From assembly GCF_000226095.1 (NCBI RefSeq), contig NC_016474.1:310001-374000 (forward strand): a DNA stretch of 64,000 bases. Direction: 5' to 3'. The translations under genes and the position numbers were made by a program. Each line of letters opens with the position of its first letter. The first letter of the stretch is position 1. The notes under the pieces are model-generated. The model was not told where the DNA came from. It was given only the letters and a program-made list of their open reading frames with translations, and did no database searches. This document shows, piece after piece, positions 20,502 to 32,440 of this stretch. The stretch is from Thermothelomyces thermophilus ATCC 42464. Lineage: Eukaryota; Ascomycota; Sordariomycetes; Sordariales; Chaetomiaceae.

Positions 20502-21119
20502 CAGGCTGTTGTTTGTTTTCTTTCCTTTCTTTCTTCTCTCTCTTTCTTTCTTTCAACAAAAAGTGGTCCGTGGCAAGTGAGGAGAAGTAGAAACGAGAAC
20601 ATTCAAGCAAACAATATTTAGCGGTTAATTAATTAATTCTGAGCTTGAGGTTCTCCTTGCAAGGTTAGACCTCCGGATAAGCATATCCCGCGCGGCCCAT
20701 CCCGTTTCCGCATCTGCGACTGCCCCGTGCCGGCCACTGATAAACGCCCGGATGCACTCAGGCTCCGGGTAAATAGTCGCGAAAACCTGGAAACGCATAA
20801 TTAATAACCTCGGGTCTGTTACTTTCGCAGGAAGTTGAGAGATTCCACTTTTGAATTCTAGAGGATTCCATACAGTGGGCGGCTGTTTACTGTAGAGAGA
20901 TGATTCGCAGAGTTAAGGCAGCACGACACATTCAGACATGATAGCATCTCCTTTCTGATTCTACAGTCAACGCTGTCTTGAGCCCCCACGACTCTGTGAA
21001 GCTGGCCATTTCAGAAACCCTCAAGGGATCTCTAATATCTGTGCGTCGGATTGAAGCACCAGAACAGAACCGACTTTCGGCACCCAACTTCTCGGCTCTT
21101 CAGGCTCTCCACGACCGAA
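20502..21119. other. Promoter region of the aldo/keto reductase; 3' flank of the OHCU gene
   Basis: Directly upstream of the reductase start is a CT/TTTC-rich stretch (20515-20560 on the plus strand, purine-rich on the coding strand) and a TTAATTAATTAATT patch near 20624. No gene is seen. Confidence 0.5.
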
Positions 21120-21982
21120 TTACTCGGCCGACTTTTGCAGCAGCTTGCGAGCCCGATCCGCCGCAATGTCGCACATGGCCTAAAGCAAGCCAGACCCAGG
21201 TCATTATTCGCAACAATACTGTAGGCATGGCCAGGTCACGCGCAGCAAATTAAAAGACAAGGAGGGAAAAAAAAAGGAAGAGAGGCAAAAAAAAAAAAAA
21301 ATAGCTTACTTACCTCAATGATGGTCCTCACCTCGGCCTTCATGTCCCCCCTCTGGATCCTCCGCCGCATGTCCTCCAGCACCTCGGCGCGCGGGCGGCC
21401 GTTGACCCAGACGACGTAGCGCAGCCCGGGGAACCGGGCCTCGTACTCGCGGTTCAGCCGCGCCAGCTCCTCGTCCTCGGCGCTCAGGTGGCTCTGCTCC
21501 GCCGCGCTCAGCGCGCTCAGCGCGCTCTCGTCCTGACCCTCTCCTCCCTCTCCTCCTCCTTCTCCTCCTCCTTCTCCTCCAGGACCCCGGCTCCCCGCCT
21601 TCGTCTCCGTCTCCGTGACCTCGACCTCAACCTCGGCCTTGGCCTCCTCCTTCTTCTTCTTTTTCTCTCCCAGCCGCGGATGGCTTCCGAGAACCGAGAA
21701 CAGCCGCCGCCGCGCTTCCGCACCGACCTTTTCCGTTTCCTCTTCCTCCGCCTCCGCCTCCGTCTCCGCGGCGTCCGCCAGCTCGAGCAGCCGCGCGCGC
21801 ACGGCCGCGACCAGGTCGTCGTAGGACCCGAGCGGGCGCGCGCGCTGGAGGGCCGGCAAGGCTACTGCGTGCAGGTCCGCCGACGGCTCGAACAGCAGGT
21901 CCAGCGTGGCCGCCTGCGCCGCCGGCGGGAGCGTCGGCAGGGAGGCGGCCGGGGGGAGCGAGGCCGCTGTCGTCGTCGTCAT
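21120..21982 (-). CDS. OHCU decarboxylase (urate degradation), 242 aa
   Basis: There are two exons: 21982-21314 and 21179-21120. The 134-bp intron has donor GAG|GTAAGT and acceptor GCTTTAG, phase 0. The enzyme decarboxylates 2-oxo-4-hydroxy-4-carboxy-5-ureidoimidazoline to (S)-allantoin, the last step of the uricase route of purine catabolism, often peroxisomal or cytosolic in fungi. Family signatures are the helical N-terminus, LGSHPRLGE (catalytic-type H101), AEQSHL, LARLNREYEARFPGLRYVVWVNGRPR, LEDMRRRIQRGDMKAEVRTIIE and, from the second exon, AMCDIAADRARKL. Between about 106 and 155 there is a Lys/Glu- then Gly/Glu-rich insert not needed for the fold, and another acidic stretch at about 72-88. 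The catalytic core otherwise looks complete. It ends KSAE, so there is no clear PTS1. Confidence 0.93.
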
Positions 21983-22019
21983 GGGTCACTTTCAGCTCAG
22001 CGGGGCCAGATGGAGGAAT

Positions 22020-22024
<5 letters not shown>

Positions 22025-22059
<35 letters not shown>
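22025..22059. repeat. (CT)n microsatellite
   Basis: About 17 CT units about 45 bp upstream of the OHCU start codon. Confidence 0.9.
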
Positions 22060-22062
<3 letters not shown>

Positions 22063-22239
22063 GAGGTGTATGTATGTAATAGTTCAAGTTGTTGAGATGG
22101 TGAATTTCTTGAACCGAAGGAGGGTTGAACTAGAACAAGGACTGTCTGCAATCCAATAACGAATTGGTGAGTTGGGTCCAGCACCGAGGGGTGTTGGTGT
22201 TTCGTCTTCTATTGTCTCCTTATCTTGATGGTGTGTATG

Positions 22240-22262
22240 TAATCCGCCATCCGTACGGATTA
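22240..22262. repeat. Inverted repeat TAATCCG / CGGATTA
   Basis: Perfect 7-bp arms with a 9-nt centre. The arms match the TIR-type word GTAATCCGTAC and the repeat lies 108 bp outside the DNA transposon's left end. Confidence 0.6.
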
Positions 22263-22370
22263 TTTGTATCAGCGCATTCGCAGTCATTCAAGATTTCGGG
22301 GCGCCTGTGGGGCAGTGTAGTTACAACTGCGGCCCCGCAGACTGGACCCCTCCCTCCCTCAAGTGACGTA

Positions 22371-22403
22371 CTGTACGGAGGTTGGCTTCAAAAGATATTA
22401 CAG
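22371..22403 (+). repeat. Left terminal inverted repeat of the Tc1/mariner-type element
   Basis: It begins CTGTACGGAGGTTGGC directly after a TA. It is seven bases shorter than the right end because it lacks one TTACGGA unit. Confidence 0.85.
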
Positions 22404-23743
22404 CCCTGTGCCAAGGCTTGGCATATGACAACATGCAAAATGCACTAATGATCCTATTTGTACTATAATTTCTATAGTTTAGTGATCTCCCCTGCACATC
22501 TAGGGTTTATTCCTACCTAACCTTTTACCCAAGTCCACCAAGTCTTCCAGATCTAGTAGTTACGATACTTTCAGAGCGTTTTGGTAAGCTTTCTTTTGTC
22601 GATTTAATAGATCTGACTAACTAGTTATTAGCCTTTATAGTGCCTTCTATATAATGGTACCAACCGAGTCTATCCTAACTAAGTCTATCCTGACCGAGTC
22701 TTTAATGCCTACTAAATTAAGCCGTAAATATACGACTCCTACCTAACGGGTATAGGCTCTGATTCTCTATTTAAAGGGAGCTAAGATATCGGAAATCGAG
22801 GCTATAACTAGGATAAAAGAGAGGACATTCTATATAATATTAAAAAGAGTAAAAGAGTAGGGATATATATTAGGTAGCCTTATTAAGGATAAGTATATTA
22901 TAAATGCTCTAAAATATAGAAGGCCGAAAGTAATAACTAAATCTATTACCTAGGTTATTAAATAGGTAGTAACTAAGAATAATACTATAAGATAATACTC
23001 TTACTAATAGATTATTAAGATAGTTACTTAGTATCCAGGTAGAAAAAGGCTAAGTCCTTTAATAATCTAGTAATAGTTAAAATAGGCTAGGTTTAAGAAT
23101 ATTAAGTTAATAACTAAGCTAGGATTAAATAAAGCCTAGAAGATAGCTTATCTTAAATTTATAATATAGGTTAAAGACTAGACCTTGGAAGATTAGAAGA
23201 AAGTAGTCTAGAGTAATAAAACCTCTATTATTTTAGGCATAGTCTATAGAAAATGTCGTATCCAGCGTCGAACTCGGGAAGCAAATAGCCCCTATTATAT
23301 CAAGAGGCATTAGAAGGGCTAGATGACTTTTATATTCTAGGGTTATTATATATAGTCTAAGATTAGTCCCTATTACTATTAGCCAAAGAAGTTAGTAAAG
23401 ATAATAACATAGTACTAGGAATTAATAGATATATATAATAAGGCTTATAAGGAGGAAGCTCGATAGGTATAAGAGTTAGAGACAAAGATAAAGAGACTAT
23501 CCCTAGTAGGAAAAGGAGGTTATGAACTATTATAGAGGTATATTATAAAGACTAGTAAGTAGGTATATCAAGGGAAAGGAGGGATTAACTAGATATGTTA
23601 CTAATAGGAAGTCTTACTTCCTTTGTTTCTTCCTTTTATAGAAGAACTTAGGAAGAAGTACAGCCTTATCTATATTATATAGAAAGATAACGCTAGTACC
23701 TATACCTCTTAATAGAATTATTAGCTCTAGGAGGAAGCAAGGT

Positions 23744-24162
23744 TGTCACGGAAATATACATGCAGATGCCGCCTAAGCCACTAGCACGAATAGGCCAATC
23801 AAGTCAAAGGAACGAAAGGACCAATTACAGCATAGGAAGCATAGTAATCACTACACTCACCAGTAATCAGGGTAATCACCACCATACGATCACTCACGAT
23901 CATAGTGATCAGGAATGATCACTAGGATTATATATACATATAGATAGTCACTCGTTATAATAGACTCTAGGAGTTCGCCAGTGGTAATAATCATAATCAC
24001 AGTACTTATAACAAGTATTGCTAATTACTGTAAGAGACAACTCTAAGTGTTATTATAAACCCTTTAGCTTTACTAAATCCCTTAGATAACCTGTACGCTT
24101 GTCCCGCTTTACCTACCTCCGTCTGGACCCTTTTAGAAGAAGTCTAAGTTAGGTTTGTTATA
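23744..24162 (+). repeat. 5' LTR of the nested retroelement
   Basis: About 419 bp, starting TGTCACGG. It aligns end to end with 30817-31234; the several dozen differences I see are all or nearly all transitions. It contains repeated ATGATCACT/AGTGATCA words. Confidence 0.9.
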
Positions 24163-27100
24163 CGTTATTACTACTCCCTTTGTTCTATTATAGTTTAGAA
24201 CGGAGGTAACTTTGACCTTAATATCGATATAGCTACTAACTTTATGGCCGAATAGCTGCTTACTTAGCTTAGTTAACTCTAGTAATGGATCTAGGAGTTA
24301 GACTAGAGAGATAAGGCTGCTCAAGCTCAAATCAAGGAACTCGAGAACCGTGAAAAGTACTTATAGAAGTTAGTTAACGAGGCCTATACCAAAATCGAGA
24401 CGCTTGAGACCGCTAAAGCGAAGTATATCAAGATTAAACTACCTAGCAAATATAGAGGAACTAAGGAGGATCTCGTAGGATTCCTAACAAACCTCTGATC
24501 TTACTTTTAGCTTAATGACGATAAGTTTCTAGACAATAAAGCTAAAGTCCTCTATATAGCCACGAGACTAGAGGGTAAGGCACTTAGATAGTTTAAGCTT
24601 ATATAGAATGACTACCTTACTAAAGAAGATAAAGACGACTAAGGCATATTTATATAGGTAGTCTTCTAATCTTATAACCGTTTCGAAGAAGAGCTTTAGA
24701 AGGTTTTTAGCAATAAGGACGAGAAGATTTATATATAAGAAAGACTTACCAATCTCCGATAGACTAAGTTAGTAACCTCTTATACTATATAGTTTAGACA
24801 GGATATATTTAAGTCTTAGCTTAACGACAAGGCATTAATATAACTATTCTATAACGGCCTAAAGGAAAAGGTCAAAGACAAGCTATACAAGTATGACCGG
24901 CCTAAGACCCTAGACGAATACATTATATAGGCTATTAAAATCGATAATCGACTCTACATATAAGAGTAGCAGAAACGAGGTCAAATGAACGGAACCATAG
25001 TTAAGGCCAATAATAAGAAAAAGCAAGCATATGTTAGTACCTTGTACGGGACGTATCCTAGAGCTATAGATATAGACATAGCGTAGAAGCAGGACTAGAA
25101 GAAGACAACCAAAGACAAGTCTAATATTACCTACTATAACTATAGAAAGAAAGGGCACTATAAGCAAGAATATTAAAGCCCGAAGAAAGAGTAGAAGATA
25201 GTCCCTAGAAAGGAAATTACAACTATCGACAAAACCACTAAGGACGTCATCAAAGTAGCGGCTATAAGCTATAAAGACAAGGGTAGTAATATAGATAGTC
25301 TTAGATATAATGACAATAGTAAAGACAAATAAGCACCGTACCCTAAACTAGTCACTATAGACCTAGAGATAGGTCTCACCGAATAGGATATAGCAGGAGA
25401 ATATGTACCGCTAGTTTCGATTCTTTTAGCCTTAAGGCAGTAGGGTTTTATAGTTATATAGAGGTAGGATAGATTGTAAATAACTAATACCTAAGGAATC
25501 GAAAGACCTAGACCTAATGTTCTATTTCTCTAGGAACAAATCGAATGGTACTATAATAAAGTTTTTCGGCTTAATATAGAACTACGCAAATAGGATAAAC
25601 GCTTGATTTGACTTACCTAGTAAAGCAATAGAATGAGGGACGAAATGAGGGAACTCCGACATATTATAAAAACTATTAAAGGAGAACAGCCTATAATATA
25701 TAATAGGCCTAATAGCTACGTCGAGTATCTTAACGGCTAGTAACTTAGTAACAACATACGGAACCCGGAATACTAGTTTATACACGCGAACCGTAGAAAA
25801 GACAAGTATATATAGGAAGGCTACTAGAAGAAATACTCCTATCTTAGTATTAGAGTACCTATAGTCTACGTATAATAGGAAGGATTTAGGAAAGAATTCC
25901 AATACCTCCTAGGTAACGCTATATGACTATACCCTCGATACAAGGCATATATACAAGTGCCCTGGTTCTAGTATATAGTATACGAATGCCGATACCACTT
26001 CCGCGACAAATTCGAAAATAATCACTAGCCGACCCGACAAGGAAATGAGGACGGAAGCTTACGCCCTATAGAATAGGTCTACAATGTAGGAAACAGAGCG
26101 GCCGAATTGCTCTAGAAGATCGAAGCCTATAATCTAGAAGGTATTATAATAGTTCTAAGACGAGCCTGGCCTAGGTACTATGGAACCGGACGAGACACGT
26201 AGGACTTGTGCTAGAGTAACGATTACCTCTATTACGCGGACGAAAAGAAATCGCGAATTTGGGAGCTTTAGACGAAGCTATAGTATATATAACGGAAAGT
26301 AGAATAGACCTAATAGTAGGAAGCTGTAAGCACTTAATGGCTTATAGAAATAAGTATAATCGACGAAGCCGCTATTAGCTAAACAACCGAAGAGGTTAGT
26401 ACTAACCTAGGAAACAGGTTAGGGCCCTTTAAGGGGCCTAGAAACTATTAACGCCCGTATAGCGGCAAGTGGTAGCGTAGTATAGGAGGGACTAGTATAA
26501 GAGACTACTATATCGAGACCTCCTGGTAGAAATATAGGAAATCGCTATAATCTTTAGATGACGGTAGCAAGACAAGCAATTATAGATAATAATATAGTGG
26601 AAATAGCACGAAATGCTTGTACTAGTAGATAGTAGAGCAGAGATAAATCTGATTTTGCTAATACTTATAAATTAGCTATAGATACCCTAGAGAATGAAGC
26701 AGAAGTATAGCATAGTCAAAGGGCTATTTCCGACATAATGGGTATATAAGGAGACTAAACCGATTAATATTACTATAGTAGGGAAGATTATAGCAGTTAT
26801 ATTTAGTATTATAAATATAGGTAATAATAAAGATATAATATTAAGGTTACTATAGTATAAAGACTATAACCTAGATATTAGCTAGAAGAATAGTAGCTAC
26901 CTATAACCCTAAATAGAGTCGTATTTGACTAGCAAGATAGGGAGTATATAAGGATCGCGAGTAGACGATGCTTAAGGAAAGGCATGTCCTACAGATCTAC
27001 CGTAAGAGATAGACAGTAGTAGGCAGACTACTATAGACTCTAGAAGAGGCAGCACAACGACATCAATATCGCAATAGGAGGAACGAGCTAAATCGCTGAT

Positions 27101-30100
27101 AGCTGTTCTCTCTATTGACGAATGCAGAGCACTATAATAGGAGTAGTAGGTTAAGATAGGAGAAATCGCTAGTATCGCTATAGACGGAACTAAGTTTGTA
27201 TACTACTAGAAAAACGAGAGACGAGATAAGACTAGGGAAGTACCGAAGGAGTACAAAGGACACCTAGCATTCGAACCGAAACATCTAGAAGGACTACTAG
27301 AACACGGCCTATAGGATCACGAGATCAAGCTTAAGGAAGGAGCATGACTAAAGTTCTTTAAGATTTACTATATAAGCTAGATATAGAATAAAGAACTTAA
27401 GTAATATTTAGAGGAGAACCTTTGAAGAGGATATATCTGCCTATCGACATCGTTAGCAGGCTACCTAATCCTGTTTATACCTAAGAAAGACGGAAAGCTA
27501 CGGTTATATATTGACTATTAGTAACTTAATAAACAGACTGTAAAAAACTAATACCTGTTACTACTAATCTTACGGCTCTAAGATTAGTTAGTAAGAGCCT
27601 AATATTTTACGTATCTTGACTTGCTATTGGCCTATAACTATATACGGATCAAAGAAAGCGACAAGTAGAAAACGGCCTTTAGGACACCCTATAGCCATTA
27701 TAAGTACCTTGTTATGTTATTCGGACTTATAAACGCGCTAGTAACGTTCTAAGCCCTAATTAATCAAGCTATCTAACCCTTTCTTGATAAATTTATAGTA
27801 TATTATCTTAACAATATACTTATCTTCTCTAAGACGATAGATAAATACTAGAAGTAAGTAAAAGTAGTACTAGACATGCTATACGTGTACAAGCTATCAA
27901 TTAATAAGGAAAAGAGCGAATTCTATATTAGGAAGATAGTCTTTTTAGGATATAAGATATCCCTAGGACAAATCCGGATAGAACCTTTAAAAGTTAAAGC
28001 TATTAAGAATTAGCTATAACCGACGTTAGTCACGGAAGTATAAAGCTTTATCGGATTTACAAACTTCTACCGGATGTTCATTAGGAACTTTAGAGCGATC
28101 GTACGACCTTTATACGAGCTTACTAAGAAGAATACTAAATTCTAATAGGAAGAGCAATATAAGCAAGCATTTATATAGATTTGTAACGCCATTACTAAAG
28201 ATCTAGTACTAGTACTACCAGACCCTAAGAAGCTATTTAAGGTGGAAACGGACGCTTTAGACTATGCCATCGGAGGATAATTAGGATAATAAGACAGACA
28301 AGGAAAGCTATATCCTATAGCCTTCTTTTCAAAGAAGCTCGATAGACTATGTCTTAATTACCTAATCTATAACAAGGAACTACTTATAATTATCAAAGCT
28401 TTTAAGGAATAGTAACTATACCTTAGTAGTACAATTAAATTAATATAAGTATATATAGATTACAAGAATTTATAATACTTTATAATGATAAAGGAGCTTA
28501 ATAGACGACAAATACAATAGGCAGAATTCCTTATAGAATTTAACTTTAAGATCCGCTATAAGAAGGGTAAAGAGAACATACGAGCAGACATCTTAAGTCG
28601 ACGAACAGATCATATAGAAGGACGAACAGGAACGATACTACCGTTATTTAAGGAACGGACAGACGGAACGCTACATCACGAAACGTAGATACCTATAGAA
28701 GATGATTTACTTGACTTGTTCCTAGAATGCTATGTAATCTTTCGAGAAGAAAGGATTAATAAGGCATAGTATCAAGCAGTACCTAGATCACTAGTATCTA
28801 ACGGAGTAGAAGAAAAAGATAGGAAACTTTAGTACTAAGGTAAAGCATATATCTACGACAAAGATCAATAGCTATAGATGATTCGAGAACTCTACAAGTC
28901 GAAACTCAGAGGATATAAAGGAGTTATAAAGACTATTGTATAAGTTAAGAAACACTATGACTTTCTATAGTTAATAGTATAAGTTAAGGAAGTCGTATAG
29001 AGCTACGATATCTATAATTAAAGCAAAATGGTATAATATAAGCCGTATAAGCTACTTTAGCCACTGCTAATAGCTAACAAACTATAGAGTTTAGTTATGA
29101 TAGACTTTATTATAAAGCTACTAAAATCTAAGGATATAGCTATAGGAGTAATCTATAATGGTATTCTTACTATAATAGACTGCCTAACTAAATAGGCATA
29201 CTTCTTTCCCTATAAAGAGTCCTAGATAGCCAAATAACTAGTAGATATAATCTATTAGCAAGTTATATTAGTATATGCTTGGCTATAAGAATAGATTACC
29301 AATAGAGATACCAAGTTTGTATCGAAGTTTTGGCAAGCGTTAATATAACGATTAGGCATTAATAATAAGCTATTAACGGCATATTACCTATAGACTAATA
29401 GACAAACAAAGCAACTAAACCAAATTATTAAGTAATACCTCCGCTCTTATATCAATTATTAGCAAAACGACTAGGTTATACTATTACTAATAGCACAACT
29501 CGCTTATAACATAATGCCAACGGAAACGACCAAAGTTACACCGTTCTTCGCGAACTACAAATATAAAGCAGACCTTAGGCAAGGACTAGAGGTTATAGTG
29601 CCGAGAGCAGTAGTCAAAGCAGAACAAATGCACGCACTATATGAAAAGCTCAAAAAGGAACTCAAGTTTATCAAGACTAGAATGAAGAACTACTACGACA
29701 AATATAGGCTCGAGGGACCTTGCCTAGAGAGGGGAGACAAAGTCTACCTAATCGTACGAAACTTGCAAACCAAACGACTAAGTACAAAGCTAGACTTTAA
29801 GAAGGTCGGACCCTTCATTATCAAAGAACGAATTTCGACATCTAACTACTAACTATCGTTACCGTCATCTATACGACTATGGATAGATATTTTTTATATT
29901 TTACTTCTTAAACTAGTACCGAAAAACGCTAAAGTTACTACGTATATCGAAGCAAAAGACAAGGAAGAAGAATAGGATGTCAAAGAAATTCTAGATTTAT
30001 ATATTATCGATAGGGAACTGTAGTACCTAGTTAAGTAGCTCGATTTCGGACTAGAAGATAACTTATAAGAACTAGTCAAGAATTTGAACTACCCTAAGAA

Positions 30101-30816
30101 ACTAGAACAGTTCTATTGGTAGAACCCGGATCGGCTAAAGGCAAATCTAGGATAGAACCGAAAATAGCGCCCTAGTTAATAACATTAACGCTACCATTAA
30201 GCTATATAATAGCCCCCGATTCCTACTATTTTACTACCTCTAATTCGTCTAGATTTGATAAACCTCGTATAACCATATCTACCCCCTTCTCTACTAGGAA
30301 TTCTCGTTATTCATAGACCCGAGTCAGACAGGCTAACGCCTTAGAAGCTTTACGTTAATATTCTCGTAACAAGGCTTCGGCCTCTTTCTCTTTAGCCTTT
30401 AAATGACATTACTTGCATATAATACGATCTACTACATTACAATTAGAGATATACTCTTATAAGGAAACGGGAACTTATAAGAAGAAACTAGAACGCTAGA
30501 ACTATCGTAAGCATGACCCTAACGTACGTAAGCCTTGTAGCGATAAGATTTTTCAATCATCTTATATACTTGGTTGTACTCCGTGTAATAAGAATATACT
30601 ATTACTATAAACCTATAATTAAAAATAAACTAAGCTAAACGCTTATGACAAATAGATACTAGGGATCTATACGCGTTAGATAGTATAACTAATAGTATAA
30701 AGGGCAATAAGAGGCTAAAGGAGAAAAATACATATAAGGAATACAAGGGATATTAGCGCTATTTAAGACAGCCTAAAGAGGGCTTTTAGGTCAAAAGCCT
30801 TAGAAGGAAGGCATCG

Positions 30817-31234
30817 TATCACAGAAATATATATATAGATGCCGCCTAAGCTACTAGTACAAATAGGCTAATTAAGTCAAAGGAACGAAAGGACTAATTA
30901 TAGCATAGGAAGCATAATAATCACTACGCTCACTAGTGATCAGGGTGATTACCGCCATACGATCACTCATAATCACAGTGATCAGGAATGATCACTAGGA
31001 TTATATATATATATAGATAGTCACTCGTTATAGTAGACTCTAGGAGTTCGCCAGTGGTAACAATCATAATTACAGTACTTATAACAAGCATTGCTGATTA
31101 CTGTAAGAGACAACTCTAAGTGTTGTTGTGAACCCTTTGGCTTCACCGAATCCCTTAGACGACCTGTACGCTTGTCCTGCTTTACCTACCTCCGTCTGGA
31201 CCCTTTTAGAAGAAGTCTGAGTTGAGTTTGTCAC
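30817..31234 (+). repeat. 3' LTR of the nested retroelement
   Basis: About 418 bp, ending TTTGTCACA and followed by AAGGT, the target duplication. It is the partner of 23744-24162. Confidence 0.9.
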
Positions 31235-31896
31235 AAAGGTTTAAGGTCCTAAAGTGGCTACTAAACTTACCTAACCTTAATACTATTAAGCCTATATAGG
31301 CAAGGATCAAATAGTCTTATAGGAGGCAAAAGATCCTAAATTCTTATATCTAGCTAGAAAAAGATTAGGCTAGGCAGTAGCAAGAGTTTCTAATAGAGTA
31401 GATGTAACGATATATTAAGAGGATTTAAGGCAATATCAAATAGGTAATTCGGCTGGCTAGGGTGAACGAATATAAGGAAGGTACTACTCCTGACCTTCTG
31501 TCGCCTGGACAAGAGGAGCCAGGGTATCGCGTATAGCGCGAATAGTATCAGAAATCGAAGGCTAAATAGGAAGCTGAGTTGGAAGAAGCTAACGGTAAGG
31601 ATCGACTTCGGTTGGGAGAACTTCTGTATCTACTACATAGAAATCGTGGAAGTTAGTAACAGACTTACAAGTAGTTAGTCTAGGGGAAAGCGACGTAACT
31701 ACTAGTAAAATAGAGCCACTTTGACTATCTTGTAAATAGCGAATTAAATGCTGTTTGGAATGCTCAAAATAGCCTGGTTTTGAGCCAGTTTTACCTGCTG
31801 GTAAGTTGGTAAGTGGGAGGGCTGTGGAGGGTGGAGAACCGTCTTGGCTGACTATACGGATCCGTACTATATATGGAGGTCTTGGCAGTCTGGGCA

Positions 31897-31936
31897 CTGT
31901 AATATCTTTTGAAGCCAACCTCCGTAATCCGTACAG
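31897..31936 (-). repeat. Right terminal inverted repeat of the Tc1/mariner-type element
   Basis: Read on the minus strand it starts CTGTACGGATTACGGAGG and then matches the left end for the remaining 24 bases. It is followed by TA at 31937. Confidence 0.85.
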
Positions 31937-32440
31937 TAAGGTTTCAACCTTCGTCGGCCGGCTCCGGGCGGGCTCAACATTCCGAGGTGCTTCTGAACTG
32001 GAAGTTGAACAAAACAAACAGAAGGATTTCCGTCTTTTGGCTTGCTCTCAGTTTCAAGAGTCCACTCGTAAGCCACAAGCCCAGGGAACAACAGCAAAGC
32101 TCCTCGCTGTCATATTTACTGTTTCTCTAGCATGCCGACCCGATTAATTTTTTTTCTTTTTTTCTTTTTTTGCTTTTTATTGTCACCACAGAACAACAAA
32201 AAGCGAATGCCTCCCGAATGCTAAAGTCAAATGACCCACCAACGCGCGTAAAATCAGATTGCCACCCCCCAGTCCTGTTTGCAGCCATGATAAACCTTGG
32301 TCCCACACAGAAACTCAAGATAACCCCTTCTCCCTTTGCTGCCCAAGCGCCCCTAAACTCCATACAGGGAATGGACGCCTCCGTGCGCAGTGACAAAAAC
32401 GTAAAACACGACTGCAAGGTGATGGTGCTTGCTTTTTTTT
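31937..32440. other. Intergenic between the transposon island and the 32.4-kb gene
   Basis: GC content recovers here. T-rich tracts occur near 32148-32177 and 32434-32442, the latter next to the stop codon of the minus-strand gene. No gene is seen. Confidence 0.5.

Larger units (their letters stand above)
21983..22370. promoter_or_regulatory. Upstream region of the OHCU gene up to the transposon edge
   Basis: It holds a (CT)n tract at 22025-22059 (GA on the coding strand) and a perfect inverted repeat TAATCCG...CGGATTA at 22240-22262. A Tc1/mariner-type element begins at 22371, so the OHCU promoter has less than 400 bp before heavily mutated repeat DNA. Confidence 0.5.
23744..31234 (+). mobile_element. 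Broken Ty3/Gypsy-type LTR retrotransposon (chromodomain-bearing), nested
   Basis: The element is 7,491 bp with a long terminal repeat at each end and a 5-bp target duplication AAGGT on both sides (23739-23743 and 31235-31239). Remnants in order on the plus strand are a gag-like region (about 24190-25180, ending in a CCHC-type zinc-knuckle trace), a region I do not recognise (about 25180-26400), a protease-like region (about 26600-26900), reverse transcriptase (about 27400-28150), RNase H (about 28200-28600), integrase (about 28880-29850) and a chromodomain-like tail (about 29940-30120). The RT-RNaseH-integrase order places it in Ty3/Gypsy, and the chromodomain suggests a chromovirus lineage. 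It is thoroughly broken, with dozens of breaks, and strongly AT-shifted as expected from RIP. It is younger than the DNA transposon it sits in. Confidence 0.9.
22371..31936 (+). mobile_element. RIP-degraded Tc1/mariner-type DNA transposon, split by a nested LTR element
   Basis: The ends are inverted: left 22371-22403 and right 31897-31936 share CTGTACGGA and GGTTGGCTTCAAAAGATATT. TA dinucleotides flank both ends (22369-22370 and 31937-31938), as Tc1/mariner elements generate. Removing the inserted 7.5 kb leaves about 2.07 kb, a normal size. The coding strand is plus. A start-like ATG is near 22654, and a helix-turn-helix region (LYLKGAKISEIEAITRIKER) is at about 22765-22850. The DDE-domain segment around DNAS-YTSQ is near 23690, and its continuation (VLKW, LPNLN, ARIKQSYRRQ, VIRLARVNEYKEG) is at 31245-31500, beyond the insertion. 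The frame carries many in-frame TAG/TAA codons where TGG or CAG/CAA would be expected, the mark of C-to-T and G-to-A mutation. The element is dead. Confidence 0.85.

Noticed and set aside
7318-22000. A secondary-metabolite gene cluster around the reductase
   Set aside because: No synthase (PKS, NRPS, terpene) or cluster-type transporter or regulator is present; the neighbours are unrelated housekeeping or cell-wall genes.
29514-29852. 112-codon open frame in the transposon island
   Set aside because: It is a surviving piece of the broken LTR element's integrase region, not a separate gene, and is included in that element.
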